The notes under the pieces are model-generated. The model did no database searches. It was given only the letters and a program-made list of their open reading frames with translations, and was not told the DNA's origin. This document shows positions 1 to 7,937 of a stretch of 40,712 nt of DNA, piece by piece; the first letter of the stretch is position 1; each line of letters starts with the position of its first letter. A program made the translations under genes and the position numbers. This DNA is from Rhodococcus sp. ARC_M5 (GTDB taxonomy: Bacteria; Actinomycetota; Actinomycetes; Mycobacteriales; Mycobacteriaceae), in NCBI RefSeq assembly GCF_022810405.1, contig NZ_JALGQE010000027.1, forward strand, positions 1 through 40,712, read 5' to 3'.

Positions 1-578
1 AGAGCGGACCCGATCAGCACCACGACGAACGACAACCCCGGCGCGCCGATCACCGCAGCCAGAGGCAGCAGCGGCCCGTCGGATTGACCGAATGCGATGC
101 GGCCCCAAGGGAAGCCGCCGAACGGGACCCGAGATCGTGCCGCTTCCATCGCCACCCAGGCGCTCGCCACCCAGACCGGCGCCCACGGCAGTCGGGACAT
201 CCGATCCGCTACCGCACCGAACAGTGCCACGAAGAGTGCTTGAACGACGGACAGCGCCAGCCACGGCACCGATCCGACGTACTCCCCCACCCACGGCAGC
301 AGAGGCACGAAGAACGCCGAGCCGGCGACGAAGCCGTAGCCGGCCCCCGCACGCGCCCCTCGCCCGCGCACAGCCAACAGCAGCATTGCAAGTGCTACCG
401 GAGCGAGAAACCACAGATCGATGGGCGGGAATGTGGCATACAACATCAGCCCGGATGAGGCGGCGGCGAGGAGCCGGATCCACGCGCGGACTCCGTTGCT
501 GCCGGTCACCCACCGCGCCCGGCTCGGGTCGTAGACGAGAGGTCGAGGCCCGGGCTCGATGCCGGGAGCCGATCTCAT
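1..578 (-). CDS. lnt: Apolipoprotein N-acyltransferase, N-terminal part (runs off window)
   Basis: Lnt adds the third acyl chain to the N-terminal cysteine of mature lipoproteins at the outer face of the membrane. Reading leftwards from the ATG at 578, the frame stays open to the window edge, about 192 residues. It shows several hydrophobic segments and the family signature FPWGRIAFGQSDGPLLPLA near the junction with the nitrilase domain, whose catalytic residues would lie outside the window. The gene is divergent from lspA, and a BlaI-type operator lies in the shared intergenic region. Two consecutive steps of lipoprotein maturation are thus placed under one probable control. The family call is secure; completeness cannot be judged. 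Confidence 0.88.
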   Translation of the reverse strand, partial: MRSAPGIEPGPRPLVYDPSRARWVTGSNGVRAWIRLLAAASSGLMLYATFPPIDLWFLAPVALAMLLLAVRGRGARAGAGYGFVAGSAFFVPLLPWVGEYVGSVPWLALSVVQALFVALFGAVADRMSRLPWAPVWVASAWVAMEAARSRVPFGGFPWGRIAFGQSDGPLLPLAAVIGAPGLSFVVVLIGSA

Positions 579-629
579 GACGGCACGCGCGTGCAGCCGG
601 TACCGGAGGAGCCTCTGCCGTTCATCAAC

Positions 630-646
630 TACTATGGTGCATAGTA
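630..646. promoter_or_regulatory. BlaI/CopY-type operator O1 (lnt-lspA)
   Basis: Perfect palindrome TACTATG-GTG-CATAGTA in the divergent lnt/lspA intergenic region. Its right arm contains TAGTAT, a plausible -10 hexamer for lspA, so a bound repressor would block transcription. Six more copies of the pattern occur in the first 17 kb. Assignment to the local BlaI protein is inference. Confidence 0.8.
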
Positions 647-737
647 TTTTATGTGATGGCAACTCTGCGGCGGTGACCGATCCCCTTCCGTCGACACCCA
701 GCACCTGTCCGAGATACACACCCGAGAACGAGGATCC

Positions 738-1265
738 GTGAACCGCTCGCCCACCACGTCTCCCACGCGGCTGCGTGCTTACGCAGTGACTCTCGTGCTG
801 ACATTGGTCGCTACCGCGCTGACCGTCGACTACTGGGCGCAAGAAGCATTGGTCGGCTCTCCGATCCCACTACCGATCCTCGAATTGCGGCTCGCCTTCA
901 ACCGCGGAATGGCCTTCAGTCTGGGCAATTCGCTGCCCCTATGGGTGATCGTGTCGGTCACGGCGACGATCACCGCCGGGGTCGCGGCCTACGGATGGCA
1001 CAGCGCTCGGCACGGGGAGCAGTGGACCACGGTGGCGCTGGCGTTGATCCTCGCCGGCGCGCTGTCCAACGTTCTGGACCGGCTTGTCGACGGTGCGGTC
1101 ACGGACTACTTTCACACCGGTTGGTGGCCGACATTCAACCTCGCCGACATCTACATCACCTGCGGGGTGGTGCTGATGATCGGGGCGGCACTGGCACGCG
1201 AGAGGGCACAAGGGTTGCCCCTCTGCCCGCAGTGCCCGACAGCGCCGGATCGTGAACGTGCATGA
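738..1265 (+). CDS. lspA: Lipoprotein signal peptidase II (first copy)
   Basis: LspA is the aspartic membrane protease that removes the signal peptide of diacylated prolipoproteins. The 175-residue protein has four hydrophobic segments. It carries the conserved boxes NVLDR (residues 111-115), VTDYFH with the probable catalytic Asp123, and FNLAD with the second catalytic Asp137. Size and motif order fit the family. The GTG start at 738 follows GAGAACGAGGA. It is divergent from lnt across operator O1, and a lipoprotein (the Rieske protein) lies downstream. A second lspA at 25272 sits in a metal-resistance operon. This copy is probably an accessory, inducible enzyme, since a housekeeping copy would be expected elsewhere in the genome. 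Confidence 0.93.
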   Translation: MNRSPTTSPTRLRAYAVTLVLTLVATALTVDYWAQEALVGSPIPLPILELRLAFNRGMAFSLGNSLPLWVIVSVTATITAGVAAYGWHSARHGEQWTTVALALILAGALSNVLDRLVDGAVTDYFHTGWWPTFNLADIYITCGVVLMIGAALARERAQGLPLCPQCPTAPDRERA

Positions 1266-1348
1266 GATATCTCGGCGTTCGAATCGAATGCCCTGCAGTG
1301 CACATACATTCGCGACAGGACAATCATGCTGATCCGCTCGAACAGTGA
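1262..1348 (+). CDS. Possible 28-residue peptide coupled to lspA
   Basis: An ATG at 1262 overlaps the lspA stop in an ATGA junction and opens a 28-codon frame containing Cys10 and His14, His16 and His22. No family is recognised. The only support is the coupling geometry, which is seen again after the second lspA at 25814. It may be chance. Confidence 0.25.
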   Translation: MRYLGVRIECPAVHIHSRQDNHADPLEQ

Positions 1349-1450
1349 GGGTGATCGACACCGGAACTGCTCGAAACATAGTCGACTACAACCACCGACA
1401 CGCGATCGTCGCCTCTCGCTCACCGAGGCGTACCGAGGGGAGCCTGCTGT

Positions 1451-1864
1451 ATGAGCGAGGACATCCCGGCGCTACCGCGCCGTATTTTTCTCGCTACGAG
1501 CTGCGCTACAGCGTGCCTGACTGCCGCCGGATGCAGCGTCGGCGAAGCCCCGTCCGGTGAGGACACCGCTTCCGACGGTCCCGTCACCTTGTCGGTGAAC
1601 GATGTTCCTGTCGGCGGTGGAATCGTGCTCGCCGACCGGCAGGTCGTCGTCACCCAACCGGAACCCGGTATCTTCCGGGCCTTCTCGGCTATCTGTTCTC
1701 ACCGAGGGTGCACAGTGAACCGAGTTCGCAACGGCACGATCGAGTGCCCCTGCCACAACAGTGCGTTCTCGATCACCGACGGGGCGGTCATGCGCAGCCC
1801 CGCCACCGAGCCACTGCCGAACCGTGCCGTGACCAGAACCGTCGATACCCTCACCGTCGACTGA
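1451..1864 (+). CDS. Rieske [2Fe-2S] lipoprotein
   Basis: A 137-residue single-domain Rieske protein. The N-terminus has a twin arginine (RRIFLAT, residues 10-16) followed by a lipobox ending TAAGC with Cys28, so Tat export and lipid anchoring are likely. The cluster motif is CSHRGC (82-87) and CPCH (99-102). By family knowledge Cys82, His84, Cys99 and His102 bind the cluster, and Cys87 with Cys101 form the disulfide. It is far shorter than the bc1 subunit and belongs with the small ubiquinol-cytochrome-like Rieske lipoproteins. ATG 1451 is preceded by GAGGGGAGCC. It lies downstream of lspA; the exact electron partner is unknown. Confidence 0.92.
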   Translation: MSEDIPALPRRIFLATSCATACLTAAGCSVGEAPSGEDTASDGPVTLSVNDVPVGGGIVLADRQVVVTQPEPGIFRAFSAICSHRGCTVNRVRNGTIECPCHNSAFSITDGAVMRSPATEPLPNRAVTRTVDTLTVD

Positions 1865-2043
1865 TCCATCACCGGGCGCGAACATGCGAGGTGGACGGGT
1901 TCGGGGTGAACGGTCTCGACCGGGCCGATGTGCGGCACTCGAGGACCCACTCTGTGCCCCCACCCGACGGGTGCCGGTTCGGTACATCGCTGCCGTGTCG
2001 ACGACAGCACAGCGTGCCGATCGCGCACCGGGTCGAGACCTGC

Positions 2044-2967
2044 CTACCAATTGACCTCTCGGCACCGGCCTTCGCCTTCCCGGGGTTCGACCTGCACAGT
2101 GGCGTGTTCGAGACCGAACTCGTTGCGGAGAACCTGCTGCGCTGCAGCGAGCACCCGCGGTGTCTCGGCCTCCGGGGCGACCGTCAGATGCGCCGACGCG
2201 ACCTCCATCCCCGACGTCAGTGTCCATATGTGCAGATCGTGCACCTCTTCGACATCGTCGACATCGGTCAGGGCCCTTTCCACGGCGGCGACATCGATGC
2301 CCGCCGGAGCATGTTGCAGCAGAATTCGTACGGCGTGACGGCCCAGGTTGAACGCGCGTGGCAGGACGAACACGCCGATGGCGACCGCGATGACCGGGTC
2401 GGCGTACCGCCACCCGAACAGGACGGTGACCAGTCCGCTGACCAGTACGCCGATCGAGCCGAGCATGTCCGCCATCACCTCGAGATACGCACCCCGAACA
2501 TTGAGGCTGTCCTTGGCGCCGCTGCGCAGCAGGACGAACGCGATGAGGTTCATCACGAGCCCGAGGGTGGCCACCGCCATCACCGGGACGCCGGGGACCT
2601 CGGGCGGATTCGTGATGCGTTGCGCGGCTTCGTAGAGAATCCAACCGGCCACACCGAACAGCAGAAGTGCATTGAACAATGCGGCGAACACCTCGGCTCG
2701 GTAGAGCCCGAACGTGCGGGCAGCCTTGGTCGATCGTCGCTGTGCGAGTGTGATCGCCACGATCGCCATCAGCACCCCGAACACGTCGGTGAACACGTGT
2801 GCGGAATCGGAGAGCAACGCCAGCGACGAGGTGGACAGGCCGACGACGACCTGCGTCACCAGGGTGACCGCCCCCAGACCGACAGCGATCCACAGTCGCC
2901 CGAGGTGCTTACCGGACGCGCTGGCCGGTGAACCCGGCTCTATCCCGTGGCCATGTCCGTGCCCCAT
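2044..2967 (-). CDS. Cation diffusion facilitator (CzcD/ZitB-like exporter)
   Basis: A 307-residue proton-coupled exporter for divalent ions such as Zn, Cd or Co. It has an N-terminal His-rich stretch (MGHGHGHG), about six membrane helices, and a cytoplasmic ferredoxin-like C-terminal domain (EEVHDLHIWTLTSGM). The TM2 site has the usual HxxxD (His57, Asp61). In TM5 the pattern is E-V-M-A-D (Glu163, Asp167), where classical ZitB-type proteins have HxxxD; this may alter ion preference. It is divergent from the copD-ctaG gene, with overlapping CATAT/ATATG palindromes in between that resemble ArsR/SmtB operators. It is not clearly under the BlaI-type operator, which lies nearer the opposite gene. 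Confidence 0.93.
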   Translation of the reverse strand: MGHGHGHGIEPGSPASASGKHLGRLWIAVGLGAVTLVTQVVVGLSTSSLALLSDSAHVFTDVFGVLMAIVAITLAQRRSTKAARTFGLYRAEVFAALFNALLLFGVAGWILYEAAQRITNPPEVPGVPVMAVATLGLVMNLIAFVLLRSGAKDSLNVRGAYLEVMADMLGSIGVLVSGLVTVLFGWRYADPVIAVAIGVFVLPRAFNLGRHAVRILLQHAPAGIDVAAVERALTDVDDVEEVHDLHIWTLTSGMEVASAHLTVAPEAETPRVLAAAQQVLRNEFGLEHATVQVEPREGEGRCREVNW

Positions 2968-3005
2968 CGTTGCTCCTTCGTCGTGTCAGATCCGCAGAAC
3001 GACAA

Positions 3006-3025
3006 CATATTGCGATATGCGCATA
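3006..3025. promoter_or_regulatory. Overlapping palindromes, ArsR/SmtB-like operator candidate
   Basis: CATAT-TGCG-ATATG (3006-3019) overlaps the perfect palindrome TATGCGCATA (3016-3025). The pair lies 39 bp upstream of the CDF exporter start. AT-rich ATATG half-sites of this kind are typical of metal-sensing ArsR/SmtB repressors. The binding protein is not identified; the ArsR at 22943 is a possible candidate. Confidence 0.5.
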
Positions 3026-3073
3026 CATGCAAGTGTTGAAGGATCATCCGGCGGTGGCTGCCCGGACTCGTAC

Positions 3074-3090
3074 AACTATCATTCGTAGTA
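3074..3090. promoter_or_regulatory. BlaI-type operator O2 (copD-ctaG), imperfect
   Basis: Core ACTA-TCATTCG-TAGT (3075-3089) keeps the exact 4-7-4 spacing of the other operators, but the inner G/C pair is lost. It lies 75 bp upstream of the copD-ctaG start. It is the weakest of the seven sites. Confidence 0.6.
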
Positions 3091-3164
3091 GTTCATTGTC
3101 GGCGCAGGTCGGACTGCCTCGCGCCCATGCCGGAAACACGATCCACCGGGAAGAGGCGCACACC

Positions 3165-5189
3165 ATGGCCACCGAAGCGGCCCATTCGACCCGCGGCGCA
3201 GTGGATCGACGCTCCGGATCGCAGGTGATGGTGCTGTGCGCAGCGATTGCCGCGGTGGTCGCTGCACTGCTCGCAGCGATGTCGACGTCGCAAGCGCTCG
3301 TGCTGTTGGGTCTGCCCGATCCGGGCCCGATCACCACGTACGGGATCCCGGCACTGACCGCGATCGGCGAGGTGGCTGCCGTCGTGGCGGCGGGGTCGCT
3401 GCTCCTCGCGGCATTTCTCGTTCCGCCTCAGAGGTCGGGTGTGCTCGACATCGACGGGTACGTAGCCGTCCGCACCGCGGCGAAGGCCTCCGCAGTGTGG
3501 GCGGTGTGCGCGGCGGCGTTGGTGCCGCTGACACTCTCGGACGCCTCGGGTCAACCTGTCGGATCCGTTGCAGCGCAACCGGTGCAGTTCCTCGGTGCGA
3601 TCGGCGATGTCGAGGCCTCCACTGCATGGGCCATCACCTCTGCGGTCGCGGCGATCACCGCCGCAGCATGCGCGGCGGTGTTGCGGCATCGATGGACCCC
3701 CGCCTTGTTCGCCCTGTCGATGCTCGCGTTGATCCCGCGCGCGGTCACCGGCCACTCCTCGACCGGCGGCAATCACGACATCGCGACGAACTCGTTGATC
3801 CTGCACATCCTCGCTGCCGCGCTGTGGGTGGGCGGACTCCTCGCACTTCTCGCTCATGCGCTGCGCGGAGGTGGGCACCTTGCCGTCGCGACCCGCCGCT
3901 ACTCGACGCTCGCTCTGGTCGCGTTCGTGATCATGGCGGTCTCCGGAGTGGTCAACGCTGCCGTGCGAGTGCCCGTGACGTCGCTGTGGGATTCGACGTA
4001 CGGCGCTCTGATACTGGCGAAGATCGCAGCTCTGGCGATCGTGGGGACCCTCGGGTGGATACAGCGACGACGAACGGTCCGCGCTCTGGCTCACGACCCC
4101 GCGAGGCGCAGATCCCTGATCACGTTGTCGATGATCGAGACCCTCGTTCTCGTCACCACCGTGGGCCTGGCGGTCGCACTGGGCCGCACTCCCCCGCCCC
4201 CGCCGCAGGACACCTCGCTGCCCCAGGCGCACGAAGAGGCCTTGGGCTACGTGTTGGACGGCCCGCCCACCGCTGCGCGGTTGGCGTTCGAGTGGCGTTT
4301 CGACCTGGTGTTCGGCTCCGCGGCGGTGATCGCGGCCGTCCTGTATCTGGTGGCCGTGCGGCGCCGTCGGCGGGCAGGCCTGTCATGGCGGCGGCGGTGG
4401 ACAGCGAGCTGGTTGGCGGGTACTGCGGTGCTGCTCGTGGCGACCTCGTCCGGGGTCGGGTTCTACAGCCCGGCGATGTTCAGCGTGCACATGGCGGGAC
4501 TGACCGCGGTCGCCGTCGCCGTGCCGTTGCTGTTGGTCCTCGGCCGACCGGCAACCTTGTTCGCCTCGGTCCTGCCGACCGCGTCGGCCGCCGAAGCACC
4601 GGGCTCGCGCGAATGGCTCCGGGCTGCATGGCAGAGCCGAGCAGCCCGGATCGCGATACACCCGTGGGTCAGCACCACGGTGTTCCTGAGCAGCTTCTAC
4701 CTGCTCTACCCCGGCGGACTGTTCGACACCGTCGCCGACTCGCATGTGGCACACATGGTGATGAAGGGCTGGTTCCTGACCGTCGGGATGGTGATGTTCT
4801 GGGGCACGGTCGGCGAAGACCCGGTACCGAGACCGATCGCGGGACTGACGAAGTTGCTCGCGAGTATCACCGCATTGGCCGGGTTCGCATTCTTCCTCGT
4901 CGTGACGATCGATCTCGAGACCGCGCTCGGAGCGAGCTTCTACAGCGGACTGCGTCTGGACTGGAACGCAGACCTGCTGGCCGACCAGCGGCGCGGCGGC
5001 ACTCTGGCGTGGGGCATCGGGGAGTTGCCGTTGCTCGCTGCCGCGGTTCTCGCCGCGGTCCGGTGGTCGGCGGCCGACGAGAGCGCGGCACGGCAACGAG
5101 ACCGCCGAGTCGACGATCAAGGTGATACCGAACTCGAGGCGTACAACACCATGCTCGGTGGCCTGTCCTCTCGGCGCGATCACCCCTGA
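3165..5189 (+). CDS. CopD-CtaG fusion, copper transport and oxidase assembly membrane protein
   Basis: A polytopic membrane protein of 674 residues. The N-terminal half (about 15-340) has the CopD fold, with a conserved segment around TGHSSTGG and HILAAALWVGGLL. The C-terminal half (about 375-640) is a caa3_CtaG-type domain with MFSVHMAG and VAHMVMKGWF. Such fusions are known in actinobacteria and are linked to copper import and delivery to cytochrome oxidase. ATG 3165 is chosen because GGAAGAGG lies just upstream and the conserved hydrophobic start follows. The frame is open for 79 more codons upstream, but those cover the operator. Operator O2 precedes it. A collapsed paralogue is at 39241. 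Confidence 0.9.
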   Translation: MATEAAHSTRGAVDRRSGSQVMVLCAAIAAVVAALLAAMSTSQALVLLGLPDPGPITTYGIPALTAIGEVAAVVAAGSLLLAAFLVPPQRSGVLDIDGYVAVRTAAKASAVWAVCAAALVPLTLSDASGQPVGSVAAQPVQFLGAIGDVEASTAWAITSAVAAITAAACAAVLRHRWTPALFALSMLALIPRAVTGHSSTGGNHDIATNSLILHILAAALWVGGLLALLAHALRGGGHLAVATRRYSTLALVAFVIMAVSGVVNAAVRVPVTSLWDSTYGALILAKIAALAIVGTLGWIQRRRTVRALAHDPARRRSLITLSMIETLVLVTTVGLAVALGRTPPPPPQDTSLPQAHEEALGYVLDGPPTAARLAFEWRFDLVFGSAAVIAAVLYLVAVRRRRRAGLSWRRRWTASWLAGTAVLLVATSSGVGFYSPAMFSVHMAGLTAVAVAVPLLLVLGRPATLFASVLPTASAAEAPGSREWLRAAWQSRAARIAIHPWVSTTVFLSSFYLLYPGGLFDTVADSHVAHMVMKGWFLTVGMVMFWGTVGEDPVPRPIAGLTKLLASITALAGFAFFLVVTIDLETALGASFYSGLRLDWNADLLADQRRGGTLAWGIGELPLLAAAVLAAVRWSAADESAARQRDRRVDDQGDTELEAYNTMLGGLSSRRDHP

Positions 5190-5220
5190 TACCCGAAACG
5201 CCCAGCCCTGTTCCGGTGCG

Positions 5221-5280
5221 GATGTCGTAGCCCGGCGGGATGTCGTAGCCCGGCGGGATGTCGTAGCCCGGCGGGATGTC
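5221..5280. repeat. Three tandem 18-bp repeats
   Basis: GATGTCGTAGCCCGGCGG occurs three times head to tail (5221, 5239, 5257), with a fourth start GATGTC at 5275. It lies between the copD-ctaG stop and operator O3, outside any convincing gene. Confidence 0.9.
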
Positions 5281-5334
5281 CTCCGAGGACCGTGACCAGC
5301 GGTACGGACGAATCCGGGTCGAGTGGGATGGAAA

Positions 5335-5351
5335 AACTATGCTCGATAGTA
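5335..5351. promoter_or_regulatory. BlaI-type operator O3 (M23-blaI-M56 operon)
   Basis: ACTA-TGCTCGA-TAGT (5336-5350) with the standard spacing lies about 80 bp before the M23 start. As the downstream operon encodes the repressor, this site would give autoregulation. Confidence 0.72.
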
Positions 5352-5428
5352 GTAACCTGTGGCCTGACCGTCACCATTTCGTTATCTCGAGCGAGGCCAC
5401 GGCCTCGTAGCCACCAAGGATTGTGATC

Positions 5429-6520
5429 TTGGCCCGACACCGCACACCCGATCCGATCGACGACGACTACGCAGCGCCGGCACCCGGCGTCGCGGTCTCG
5501 ATGCCCGTCGGCAACAGGCCGACGGCGCTCATCGATCACCCCCGTCATCGACACGCCGGGTTCGCACCCTCGCGTTTCGTGACCGAGTCGCCCGCCGAGA
5601 CCGTGTACTCCGACAATCGGTCGCAGGACGAGCACACGCCTTCGGCGCAGACGCCCGCACCGGATGTACCCGCTCACGCGGTCAGCGCCGCCTGGGACAC
5701 CGCGGCCGCGGACACTGCCGCGTCGATGTGGGTGCACGTGGCCGGTCCGGACGAGACGACACACGGCGACGGTGGCCGCGATGTAGTGCAGGCCGTGTCG
5801 CGACGTGCTCGCCGCGGACTTCATCGCCGCCGGGTGCCGAAGCCGGGTGGCCGCGCCATCGCTGCGTCGGTCGCGGTCGGTGCCTTTCTGTCCGCGGCAG
5901 CGACGTCTCCGAACACCGGGTCGCAGGACAGTGTGGCGCTCAGCGCTGCGAGTATCGATAGCCCTCCCGCCGGCGTCCTGCCGCCGAGCCCGGTCGTCGC
6001 CTCACCCCCGCAGGTGTTGCAAATGCCCGATCTCGATGTCGGCCGGCTCGCGCAGCGCATGACCGAGCAACTCGCCGAGGGGGGAGTTCGGGCGGCGGAG
6101 CGCGCCGCACGCGATGCCGAGGCGCGGCGCCCGCTCTCGGTGGTGCCGGTGTCGGGCACATTGACCTCCAGTTCTGGGCCGCGTTGGGGGACAACGCATT
6201 ACGGACTCGACATCGCCAATACGATCGGGACGCCGATCGTATCGGTGACCGACGGTGAGGTCATCGAAGCAGGGCCGGCGCAAGGGTTCGGCCTGTGGGT
6301 GCGTATTCGTCAGGACGACGGCACGATCGGGGTGTACGGCCACATAGACCAGGCGCTCGTCACCGCCGGTCAACGCGTGAAAGCCGGCGAGCTCATTGCT
6401 ACGGTAGGCAACCGAGGCCAATCCACCGGACCCCACCTGCATTACGAAGTGTGGCAACCCGACGGTGCCAAGTCCGACCCGACGGCGTGGCTGTCGGCAC
6501 GCGGAGTCGATATCACCTGA
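5429..6520 (+). CDS. M23 (LytM-type) wall endopeptidase
   Basis: A predicted zinc endopeptidase that cleaves peptidoglycan cross-links outside the membrane. A charged, Arg-rich cytoplasmic N-terminus of about 140 residues is followed by one hydrophobic segment (AIAASVAVGAFLSAAAT), a linker, and the M23 domain. Zinc-site elements are HYGLDIA and HLHYEV, and the central block reads GPAQGFGLWVRIR. TTG 5429 is chosen because AAGGA ends eight bases upstream; a GTG at 5423 is also possible but sits only two bases from that site. The gene is 25 bp upstream of blaI, so it is probably its operon leader. A close paralogue sharing the GPAQGFGLWVRIR block was broken by an IS element at 11652-14081. Confidence 0.88.
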   Translation: MARHRTPDPIDDDYAAPAPGVAVSMPVGNRPTALIDHPRHRHAGFAPSRFVTESPAETVYSDNRSQDEHTPSAQTPAPDVPAHAVSAAWDTAAADTAASMWVHVAGPDETTHGDGGRDVVQAVSRRARRGLHRRRVPKPGGRAIAASVAVGAFLSAAATSPNTGSQDSVALSAASIDSPPAGVLPPSPVVASPPQVLQMPDLDVGRLAQRMTEQLAEGGVRAAERAARDAEARRPLSVVPVSGTLTSSSGPRWGTTHYGLDIANTIGTPIVSVTDGEVIEAGPAQGFGLWVRIRQDDGTIGVYGHIDQALVTAGQRVKAGELIATVGNRGQSTGPHLHYEVWQPDGAKSDPTAWLSARGVDIT

Positions 6521-6545
6521 CACGACGAGGAAAGAAGAACTGGCG

Positions 6546-6899
6546 ATGAAAAGGCTCGGTGATCTCGAAGCGGAGGTGATGAACGTGCTCTGGCAATGTG
6601 ATCGACCGCAGTCGGTCCACGACCTGCGTGAACGCATGGCCGACAGAAACCCCGCCTACACCACGATCCTGACCGTCGTGACCCATCTCCACGAGAAGGG
6701 GTGGGTCGAGCGGACCAAGCAGTCACGCGCCTATCTCTACTCGCCCGTGCAATCTCGGGCCGAGGCCACCTCGCAAGCGCTGCGCGAAATCCTCGACACC
6801 AGCACCGACTCGGCCGCCGTGCTGATGCATTTCGCGAAAACCGTCACCGACGACGAACTGGACGCCCTGCGGGGGAACCTGCCGGACGCGAACCGGTGA
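6546..6899 (+). CDS. blaI: BlaI/MecI/CopY-family repressor (first copy)
   Basis: A 117-residue winged-helix repressor. Residues 1-75 hold the DNA-binding domain (LGDLEAEVMNVLW, then AYTTILTVVTHLHEKGWVER with the recognition helix). The C-terminal part is the short dimerisation region. Family members bind palindromes such as TACTA-type repeats and are inactivated by an M56 protease or, in CopY, by metal. Strong GAGGAAAGAAG upstream of ATG 6546. Its stop overlaps the M56 start by GTGA. It lacks CopY's C-terminal CxCx4CxC copper motif, so the signal is more likely to come through the protease than by direct copper binding. Confidence 0.93.
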   Translation: MKRLGDLEAEVMNVLWQCDRPQSVHDLRERMADRNPAYTTILTVVTHLHEKGWVERTKQSRAYLYSPVQSRAEATSQALREILDTSTDSAAVLMHFAKTVTDDELDALRGNLPDANR

Positions 6900-7852
6900 T
6901 CGTCGCACTGGCATTACTCCTCGCCGCGACCCTGGTGGCCGTTGCCATGCCGCCGCTGCTGACCTCACTCACCCGCACCGTCGGCCCCTCTCTCGCCTTG
7001 ACCGCTTGGATCGGCAGCATCGCCGGGGTGCTGTTTCTCGTGGGATCCGCGGTGGCGGTGTTGCTCTGGCCCGGCCATGCGCCGGCCGAGGGCATGGTCG
7101 AACTCGCCGTCCGCTGCCTGGGCTCGCTGCAACACGCGGCCCAGCCGTGGATCGGGGAAGCGGTCGCCGGGGCATCGGTCGTCCTCGCGGCGTCGGCATC
7201 GGCGCGCGTCCTGCGCTCGACTCGCCGTCAGCTTCGAGCGCGGTCCAAAGTCCGCGACTATCACCGCGATGTCATCGCCGTCGTGGCGCGCACGGACCCC
7301 GGACCCGAACCGATCATGTGGCTCGACCACCCACTCCCGCTGGCCTACAGCATCGACGGTCGCCCCGGCTACGTCGTGGCCACCGAAGGCCTGCTCGCCC
7401 ATCTCGATCCCGAACAACAGCGAGCAGTGATCGCACACGAACGTGCCCACCTGCGCGGGCGCCATCACCGCATCGTCAACATCTGCGAGATCCTGGCCAA
7501 AGCGCTTCCTCGCGTTCCCCTCTTCGCCGCGGCACCCGCGGCGGTACGGGTCCTGGTCGAGGTCGCAGCCGACCGGTCCGCGGCCGCAGTCACCAGCGCC
7601 GACACTGTACGTTCGGCATTGTCGACGGTCTCGCAGGCGCATTCTGCGCGGCCACTGTGGGCACTGGGCCTGATCGGGGACTCGACCACCGAGCGGTTGC
7701 ATCACCTCGACACGAGCGCGCAAACACCGAGCCGAACCCGAGCGGGCGCTTATGCTGCCGCCGCCGTGCTGCCCCTCGTCGTGCCGGCCGTGTTGGCCGT
7801 CGTCTCGCTCAGCGCGGTCTCCGCCGCAGCGTGCGCGGTCCTGCTGATCTGA
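6896..7852 (+). CDS. M56-family membrane zinc protease (BlaR-like, no sensor domain)
   Basis: A 318-residue membrane protein with HERAH (residues 181-185), the HExxH zinc-protease motif, in a cytoplasmic loop. Hydrophobic helices lie at the N-terminus (about 1-25, 35-60, 85-105) and a final pair near 285-318. BlaR1/MecR1 proteins cleave their partner repressor. This one ends after the last helices and has no extracellular penicillin-binding domain, so it probably answers a different cue. GTG 6896 overlaps the blaI stop, giving translational coupling. The actual signal, whether copper, wall stress or respiration, cannot be read from the sequence. Confidence 0.88.
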   Translation: MIVALALLLAATLVAVAMPPLLTSLTRTVGPSLALTAWIGSIAGVLFLVGSAVAVLLWPGHAPAEGMVELAVRCLGSLQHAAQPWIGEAVAGASVVLAASASARVLRSTRRQLRARSKVRDYHRDVIAVVARTDPGPEPIMWLDHPLPLAYSIDGRPGYVVATEGLLAHLDPEQQRAVIAHERAHLRGRHHRIVNICEILAKALPRVPLFAAAPAAVRVLVEVAADRSAAAVTSADTVRSALSTVSQAHSARPLWALGLIGDSTTERLHHLDTSAQTPSRTRAGAYAAAAVLPLVVPAVLAVVSLSAVSAAACAVLLI

Positions 7853-7857
7853 ACAAC

Positions 7858-7886
7858 CCCAAATACTATGCTGCATAGTATTTGGG
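7858..7886. promoter_or_regulatory. BlaI-type operator O4 (ctaD), longest palindrome
   Basis: CCCAAATACTATG and CATAGTATTTGGG are perfect 13-bp arms around CTG, the strongest site in the window. TAGTAT at 7876-7881 could serve as the -10 of ctaD. Confidence 0.85.
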
Positions 7887-7937
7887 TTACGCTGGCGGAC
7901 GCGTCCTGTAATTCGCGTGCGACACGAAGGTGGTTCC

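Noticed and set aside
1379..1388. TAGTCGACTA palindrome before the Rieske gene as an operator
   Set aside because: Spacing does not fit the regulon, it occurs once, and short palindromes containing TCGA are frequent by chance in this DNA.
1472..2893. 473-codon minus-strand ORF over the Rieske and CDF genes
   Set aside because: Arg/Gly-rich shadow frame overlapping two well-supported genes.
3093..4232. 379-codon minus-strand ORF over copD
   Set aside because: Low-complexity Arg/Gln/His composition, no motif; antisense of the CopD domain.
5221..5280. CRISPR array from the 18-bp repeats
   Set aside because: Units are contiguous with no spacers, and no cas gene is present.
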